Positions 45,631-51,481 of a stretch of DNA of 51,481 bases are shown here, in pieces (within the stretch, counting starts at the first letter, position 1; each line of letters starts with the position of its first letter). Source of the DNA: Microbacterium aurantiacum. GTDB lineage: Bacteria; Actinomycetota; Actinomycetes; Actinomycetales; Microbacteriaceae. The stretch is from positions 179,635 through 231,115 of the forward strand of contig NZ_PGGU01000025.1 of assembly GCF_002872075.1 (NCBI RefSeq), given 5' to 3'. The translations under genes and the position numbers were made by a program. The notes beneath the pieces are model-generated. The model did no database searches, had not been told where the DNA came from, and saw only the letters and a list, made by a program, of their open reading frames with translations.

Positions 45631-46260
45631 TCAGACAGCGCCGACGTCGACCGCGTTCTCAGTCGCGGCGGGCTCGGCGTACGCGACCTCTCGCCACACA
45701 TCGCCCTTGCGTTCGAACGAGGTCACGCTCGACAGCGCGCAGCGCCGAGTACGAGGATCGTGGCGCAGCGGCAGACCGGCCACCCGGAGATGGGTGATCC
45801 AGATCGGAGCCTGGTGCGACACCATCACGACATCGCCGCCGCCTGCGGCGTCCCACGCCTCGTCCATGATGCCGAGCATCCGCTCCGCCACCGAGCTGTA
45901 CGGTTCGCCCCAGCTCGGCAGCGACGGCCGGCGCAGGTGCCACCAGTTCAACGGGTTCAACAGCGAACGGCGCATCTGCGTGCCCTCGAAGACGTTCGTC
46001 GGCTCGATCACGCGGATGTCGATCTCCGGCACGAGCTCGAACCGCTCGGCGAACGGTTCGGCCGATTCCTGCGCACGCTCCAGAGGCGAGCTGTACAGCT
46101 CGGTGACCGGCCGGTCGAGGGCGGCGACATGATCCGCCGCCGCCCTCGCCATGCGCCGGCCGGACTCACTCAGGTGATAGTCCGGAAGCCGCCCGTAGAG
46201 CACACGGTGCGGATTGTGCACCTCGCCGTGACGGACGAGGTGCAGGCGCTCTGCCGTCAT
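45631..46260 (-). CDS. Histidine phosphatase (phosphoglycerate-mutase-like) family protein
   Basis: 209 residues. Active-site motif LVRHGEVHNPHRVLYGRLPDYHLSESGRRMA with the phospho-acceptor H11; the second histidine is in VVMVSHQAPIW. Covers many phosphatases (phosphoglycerate, cobalamin, sugar phosphates); substrate unknown. Start codon overlaps the stop of the DUF5684 gene by one base (TGATG), so the pair is co-translated. Ends toward the palindrome at 45536-45582. Confidence 0.88.
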   Translation of the reverse strand: MTAERLHLVRHGEVHNPHRVLYGRLPDYHLSESGRRMARAAADHVAALDRPVTELYSSPLERAQESAEPFAERFELVPEIDIRVIEPTNVFEGTQMRRSLLNPLNWWHLRRPSLPSWGEPYSSVAERMLGIMDEAWDAAGGGDVVMVSHQAPIWITHLRVAGLPLRHDPRTRRCALSSVTSFERKGDVWREVAYAEPAATENAVDVGAV

Positions 46261-46625
46261 CAGACCTTGCGGTATTCGGCCGAGCCGAAGCCGATGATCA
46301 GGTGGCCGATGAAGGGGAACAGCCACAGCAGGAAGAAGGAGAAGACGCCGCTCTTGCCGAAGTTCTTGCCCTCCTTGAAGGCGACGACGATCGCGAAGAC
46401 GATGTTGACGATCGGGATCAGGTACAGCAGCGCCGCCCAGCCCGACATACCGGCGATCTTCACCAGGACGACCCAGTTGACGATCGGGATCAGCGCGAGA
46501 ATGCCGGGATAGCCCGCCTTCGCGAAGACCTTCCACAGCGTGATCGCGTAAAGGATGTAGCCGATGACGCCGAGCCACACGTTGCTCGTCGAGAACAGCT
46601 GTTCGTTGATCAGGTTCGAATCCAT
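46260..46625 (-). CDS. DUF5684 small membrane protein
   Basis: 121 residues, three to four hydrophobic helices: WLGVIGYILYAITLWKVFAKAGYPGILALIPIVNWVVLVKI is the family core, with LIPIVNIVFAIVVAFKEGKNFGKS as an internal repeat of the same pattern and a C-terminal IGFGSAEYRK. Function unknown; often annotated as signal-peptidase-I-adjacent membrane protein, without evidence here. GGAGG is about 9 nt before the ATG. The leader carries GCGATACGG, matched by an inverted copy about 55 bases upstream. Confidence 0.82.
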   Translation of the reverse strand: MDSNLINEQLFSTSNVWLGVIGYILYAITLWKVFAKAGYPGILALIPIVNWVVLVKIAGMSGWAALLYLIPIVNIVFAIVVAFKEGKNFGKSGVFSFFLLWLFPFIGHLIIGFGSAEYRKV

Positions 46626-46758
46626 ATTGCGCTCCTCCGTATCGCCGTCACCGGCGCAGTCGCCTCCCCCATGAAGGCATTCGGCGTGAGTCTAGCGATA
46701 CGGCGCCCCCCGATAGGATGGGCAGGTTCGCCATTTCCCAGATCAGGAGGAAACTTCC

Positions 46759-48540
<1,782 letters not shown>

Positions 48541-48552
48541 GCCTCGGTCGCC

Positions 48553-48583
48553 GAGACCCCGTGCCGCTGCGGCACGGGGTCTC
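48553..48583 (+). terminator. aspS terminator
   Basis: 15-bp perfect arms GAGACCCCGTGCCGC / GCGGCACGGGGTCTC around a single base, followed by TTC. The stem starts 12 nt after the aspS stop. Confidence 0.85.
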
Positions 48584-48623
48584 TTCGCGTGCAGGGGTCT
48601 TTCGGGCACATCCGACGTGCGCC

Positions 48624-48682
48624 AGCCTCGGCCAAGTGCGCTTCCCTCGGCCGGTTTCGCGGATTCCGGCCGAGCGAAGCGC
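48624..48682. repeat. Inverted repeat 6 between convergent genes
   Basis: 17-bp arms 48638-48654 and 48666-48682 with one mismatch and an 11-base loop; the outer word CCTCGGCC also occurs as an extra direct copy at about 48627. It sits in the gap between the aspS terminator and the TSUP stop and probably terminates the minus-strand transcript. Same direct-plus-inverted arrangement as the other clusters. Confidence 0.7.
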
Positions 48683-48702
48683 GCAGGGCCGCGCGAAACG
48701 CG

Positions 48703-49527
48703 TCAGAGCGCAGCGAGCGCAGGCGCGATGTTCTCGTTCCAGACGTCCACGCCGAGCTTGCCGATGAGCGCGACGACGACGATCAGAAACACGACGCGGA
48801 TGAAAGCCGTGCCGCGGGAGAGCGCCATGCGCGAGCCCAGATAGCTTCCGGCGACGTTGGCAACTGCGAGGATGCCGCCGAGCAGCCACAGCACCGCCCC
48901 GTGCGGGATGAACAGGATCAGCGCACCCGCATTGGTGGCGAAGTTGACGATCTTGGCCTTGGCGCTCGCCTGCAGGAAGTCGTAGCCGAGCAGCCCGACC
49001 AGGGTGATCACGAGGAACGTGCCGGTGCCCGGTCCGATCATGCCGTCGTAGAAGCCGATGCCGAGTCCGGCCGCTCCGGCCATGATGTGGTGCTTGTGCC
49101 CGTGGAACCGCAACTGCGTCGCTGCCCCGAGCTGCGGCTTGAAGGCGGTGAAGATCGCCACCGCCAGCAGGGCGATCACGATGATCGGCTTGAACGCCGC
49201 AGACGGCAGCACCGTCGCCACCGCCGCACCGCCGAAGGATCCGGCGAGCGCGATCGCCGCCATCGGCAGAGCGGTGCGGATGTCGGGTTTCGCACGCCGG
49301 TAGTAGGTGACGCTGCTCGTGGCCGTTCCGAAGACCGACGCGAGCTTGTTCGTCGCGAGCGCCTGGAGCGGCGACATCCCGGGGACGAGCAGCAGCGCCG
49401 GCAGCTGCAGAAGTCCGCCGCCGCCGACCACGGCGTCGATCCATCCGGCGGCGAACGCCGCCACGATGACGAGGATCAGCGTCCCCCATGTGAGTTGCTC
49501 GAGCCCGAGCAGCTCACCGATGTCCAT
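48703..49527 (-). CDS. TauE/SafE (TSUP) family anion permease
   Basis: 274 residues, about eight helices. Typical TSUP features: AGWIDAVVGGGGLLQLPALLL and the second repeat GLGIGFYDGMIGPGTGTFLVITLVGLLGY, plus LATNKLASVFGTATSSVTYYRR. Exports or imports sulfite, sulfoacetate or related anions; substrate unknown. Start at MDIGELLGL is chosen because CATCCT lies six bases upstream; a longer frame exists but crosses the divergent gene. Divergent from a GNAT gene with only 25 bases between the two start codons. Confidence 0.9.
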   Translation of the reverse strand: MDIGELLGLEQLTWGTLILVIVAAFAAGWIDAVVGGGGLLQLPALLLVPGMSPLQALATNKLASVFGTATSSVTYYRRAKPDIRTALPMAAIALAGSFGGAAVATVLPSAAFKPIIVIALLAVAIFTAFKPQLGAATQLRFHGHKHHIMAGAAGLGIGFYDGMIGPGTGTFLVITLVGLLGYDFLQASAKAKIVNFATNAGALILFIPHGAVLWLLGGILAVANVAGSYLGSRMALSRGTAFIRVVFLIVVVALIGKLGVDVWNENIAPALAAL

Positions 49528-49533
49528 CAGATC

Positions 49534-49550
49534 AGGATGCCAGACTGGCA
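49534..49550. promoter_or_regulatory. Compact bidirectional leaderless promoter
   Basis: Minus-strand -10 CATCCT (49534-49539) and plus-strand -10 CAGACT (49541-49546) each sit six bases before a start codon. The palindrome TGCCAGACTGGCA (49538-49550) overlaps both, so a single protein could control both genes. Confidence 0.55.
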
Positions 49551-49552
49551 CC

Positions 49553-50068
49553 ATGCTCGACGCGCTCCCCCTTCCGCATCCCTTCGAGTCCCGGGCAGGA
49601 CGCGCCACCCTGCGTCGCGCCGTGCCCGGAGATGCGGATGCGGTGATCCGGTTGCTCTCCGATGATCCGATCAGCGCCGCGCGGGGCGACCTGGCGTCCG
49701 AGGCGGACCGCCCGACCTACGCCGCAGCGCTGGTGGAAATCCTCGCCGACCCGTCGAACGACCTCCTCGTCGTCGAGCTCGACGGATCGGTCGTCGGCAC
49801 TCTGCAGCTGACCTCGATCCCCGGCATGTCCCGTCGCGGCTCACGACGTCTGCTCGTCGAAGCCGTGCGGGTGCGCAGCGATCTGCGCTCGTCGGGAATC
49901 GGCTCAGCGGTGATGCGCTGGGTGTCCGACATCGCGGCACCGGCGACCGGCGCGGCGATCGTGCAGCTCACCTCGGACGCCACGCGAACCGACGCGCACC
50001 GCTTCTACGAGCGTCTCGGCTACGTCGGTTCCCACCGCGGCTTCAAGTACGCCGTGCCGCGCGGCTGA
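49553..50068 (+). CDS. GNAT family N-acetyltransferase
   Basis: 171 residues. Acetyl-CoA binding motif A: VEAVRVRSDLRSSGIGSAVMRWVSD; then AHRFYERLGYVGSHRGFKY (motif B, typical GNAT C-terminus). N-terminal ATLRRAVPGDADAVIRLL is the usual first strand/helix. Substrate unknown. Leaderless pattern: CAGACT six bases before the ATG. Confidence 0.88.
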   Translation: MLDALPLPHPFESRAGRATLRRAVPGDADAVIRLLSDDPISAARGDLASEADRPTYAAALVEILADPSNDLLVVELDGSVVGTLQLTSIPGMSRRGSRRLLVEAVRVRSDLRSSGIGSAVMRWVSDIAAPATGAAIVQLTSDATRTDAHRFYERLGYVGSHRGFKYAVPRG

Positions 50069-50119
50069 CGCCGCATCCGTCCCGCCACGACCCGGACATC
50101 TGCCGTTCACCCGCGCCGC

Positions 50120-50148
50120 CTGACCGGGTAACCCCCGCCCCGTAGCGT
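50120..50148 (+). promoter_or_regulatory. Putative promoter of the second ABC uptake operon
   Basis: CTGACC (50120-50125), 17-bp spacer, TAGCGT (50143-50148), giving a leader of about 42 nt. The ATG then has GAGAGGAA 5-6 nt upstream, so this gene is not leaderless. Confidence 0.5.
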
Positions 50149-50196
50149 GCTCTCGCACCCGGCTTCACCCGCAGCCGGACACCGAGAGGAACACCC

Positions 50197-51345
50197 ATGG
50201 CACGTTTCCCCCGCCGCACGCGCGTCGTCGCCGGCATCGCTCTGGCCGCCACCGCGGCGCTCGCTCTGACGTCGTGCGCCGGCGCATCCGCCGCTCCGGC
50301 CGAAGGCGACAGCGCCGTCGATGCCGCGACAGCGACCACGGTCGCCGACTTCGGGACCTTCGCCGACCTCGAAGCCGCAGCCAAGGCCGAAGGCCAGCTG
50401 AACGTCATCGCCCTCCCCCGCGACTGGGCGAACTACGGCGAGATCCTCGACCTGTTCGCCGAGAAGTACCCGGAGATCACGATCAACGAAGCGTCTCCCG
50501 ATGTGTCCAGCGCCGAGGAGATCCAGGCCGCCGAGACCAACGAGGGCCTCGACACCGCCCCTGACGTCTTCGACCTCGGCCTCGCGGTCGCGCTCCAGAA
50601 CACCGATGTCTTCGCGCCCTACAAGGTGCAGACCTGGGACGACATCCCGGATGCCCTGAAGGAGTCGACGGGCCTCTTCGTCGGCGACTACGGCGGGTAC
50701 ATGTCGATCGGCTACGACTCCTCGAAGTTCGAGGCTCCCAAGACGCTCGACGACCTGCTCGGCGCGGACTACAAGGGCGCTGTCGCGATCAACGGCGACC
50801 CGACGCAGGCAGGCGCTGCATTCGCCGCGGTCGGCCTTGCGACGATCCAGTCCGACGGCACGCTCGACGACTTCCAGCCGGGTATCGACTTCTTCTCCGA
50901 GATGCAGAAGGCCGGCAACCTGCTCAAGGTCGACGTGACGACCGCGACCGTCGCCAGCGGCGAGACCCCGGTGGTCTTCGACTGGGACTACCTGAACGCC
51001 GCGCACGCCGCCGGTGACGACGGGAACAAGAACTGGAAGGTCGTCGTCCTCGAGGGCACGGGCTACGCGGGCTACTACAACCAGGCGATCAACAAGGATG
51101 CGCCGAACCCGGCCGCCGCGCGCCTGTGGCAGGAGTTCCTCTACAGCGACGACGTGCAGAACCTCTGGCTCAAGGGCGGCGCGCGTCCGGCCCGGATGGA
51201 GGCCATGACCGAGGCCGGAACGATCGACGCCGACCTCGCCGCCGCACTTCCCCAGGTTCCGGCCGAGACGGTCGTCCCCACCGAGGAGCAGAGCACCAAC
51301 GCCGGCACGCTGCTCGGCGAGAAGTGGGCAGCGGCGGTCCAGTGA
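50197..51345 (+). CDS. ABC transporter substrate-binding lipoprotein (PotD/AfuA-like)
   Basis: 382 residues. Lipoprotein signal RRTRVVAGIALAATAALALTSC (lipobox LTSC), then a two-lobed class of binding proteins for spermidine/putrescine, iron or phosphonates: LNVIALPRDWANYGEILDLFAEKYPEITI, ETNEGLDTAPDVFDLGL, GYMSIGYDSSKFEAPKTLDDLLGADYKG and TPVVFDWDYLNAAHA. The last motif recalls the spermidine-type subgroup, but substrate cannot be assigned. Its stop overlaps a GTG for the next gene. Confidence 0.9.
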   Translation: MARFPRRTRVVAGIALAATAALALTSCAGASAAPAEGDSAVDAATATTVADFGTFADLEAAAKAEGQLNVIALPRDWANYGEILDLFAEKYPEITINEASPDVSSAEEIQAAETNEGLDTAPDVFDLGLAVALQNTDVFAPYKVQTWDDIPDALKESTGLFVGDYGGYMSIGYDSSKFEAPKTLDDLLGADYKGAVAINGDPTQAGAAFAAVGLATIQSDGTLDDFQPGIDFFSEMQKAGNLLKVDVTTATVASGETPVVFDWDYLNAAHAAGDDGNKNWKVVVLEGTGYAGYYNQAINKDAPNPAAARLWQEFLYSDDVQNLWLKGGARPARMEAMTEAGTIDADLAAALPQVPAETVVPTEEQSTNAGTLLGEKWAAAVQ

Positions 51346-51481
51346 CCGCCATCGCAGCAATGGGGGCGGATGTCACGGCATCCGCCCCCGCGACCGGCGC
51401 CGGGTCTTCGCAGAACGCGAAGGCCCGGCGCCGGGTGCCATCGTGGGCATGGCTGGGGCTCGTGCCCTTCGTGGCCTACGT
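51342..51481 (+). CDS. ABC transporter permease, N-terminal fragment (continues beyond window)
   Basis: GTG overlapping the binding-protein stop (GTGA) opens a frame reading MTAIAAMGADVTASA, then a Gly/Ser/Arg stretch, then RRRVPSWAWLGLVPFVAY, which looks like the start of a first membrane helix of a PotB/PotC-type permease. Two strong hairpins (51362-51389 and 51394-51434) lie inside these first 30 codons. A later GTG at 51436, just past the hairpins, is an alternative start. The rest lies outside the window. Confidence 0.7.
   Translation, partial: MTAIAAMGADVTASAPATGAGSSQNAKARRRVPSWAWLGLVPFVAY
51362..51389 (+). terminator. Hairpin 1 at the binding-protein/permease junction
   Basis: Perfect 11-bp arms GGGGGCGGATG/CATCCGCCCCC with a six-base loop, starting 17 nt after the binding-protein stop. 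Probably attenuates transcription into the permease genes. Confidence 0.75.
51394..51434 (+). terminator. Hairpin 2 at the binding-protein/permease junction
   Basis: 18-bp arms (51394-51411, 51417-51434) with a single G-U wobble in RNA and the loop AGAAC. It follows hairpin 1 by four bases. Together they form an unusually strong double structure. Confidence 0.8.

Overview
This looks like a chromosomal segment of a high-GC actinobacterium, most likely Microbacterium (Microbacteriaceae). The basis is the RpoB sequence type, the gene repertoire (mycothiol-synthase-like GNAT, DUF3054, DUF5684, System II cytochrome c maturation), many leaderless genes, and a very frequent GCATCC/GGATGC word. That assignment is inferred from protein content and composition; no rRNA is present.

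Layout. 1-3421: 5' 98% of rpoB (minus strand), with a strong promoter and a long leader. 3640-9522: a small secreted protein and a peptide ABC transporter operon (binding lipoprotein, two permeases, fused double ATPase). 9740-15410: envelope and housekeeping genes (LCP ligase, GH16-like lectin fold, spermidine-synthase-like, TPR, SprT-like, DUF3054, ComB-like). 15595-23501: MacB/FtsX-type ABC pair, CPA antiporter, dgt, two-component system, methyltransferase. 23544-25613: menE-menB. 25640-28291: a lower-GC accessory island with a Fic protein and two damaged lipoprotein genes. 28292-33311: padR-HAAS pair, GNAT, CoA-transferase, then menC, so the menaquinone genes are split by about 6.7 kb. 33333-38919: TetR / RND exporter / YhgE-Pip efflux locus with two tandem operators. 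39078-43235: tlpA-ccdA-resB-ccsB. 43304-45510: two MerR regulators and a thioredoxin-reductase-like flavoprotein. 45631-51481: histidine phosphatase, DUF5684, aspS, TauE/TSUP, GNAT, and the start of a second ABC uptake operon.

What stands out. (a) Several intergenic spaces, and one gene tail, carry short repeat clusters in which direct copies of a locus-specific 10-20 bp word are followed by inverted copies; each locus has its own word but the architecture recurs. (b) RpoB has Asn at the position equivalent to E. coli His526, a rifampicin-contact residue. (c) The RND exporter carries a C-terminal degenerate ABC-ATPase-like domain whose tail has taken up one of the repeat clusters. (d) Both solute-binding-protein genes are separated from their permeases by strong hairpins. 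(e) About 18 genes show a TANNNT-like -10 element 6-7 nt before the start codon, indicating leaderless transcripts, including a 25-bp bidirectional start region.

No tRNA, rRNA, CRISPR array, integrase, transposase or origin was recognised. No stretch over 300 bases lacks a gene.
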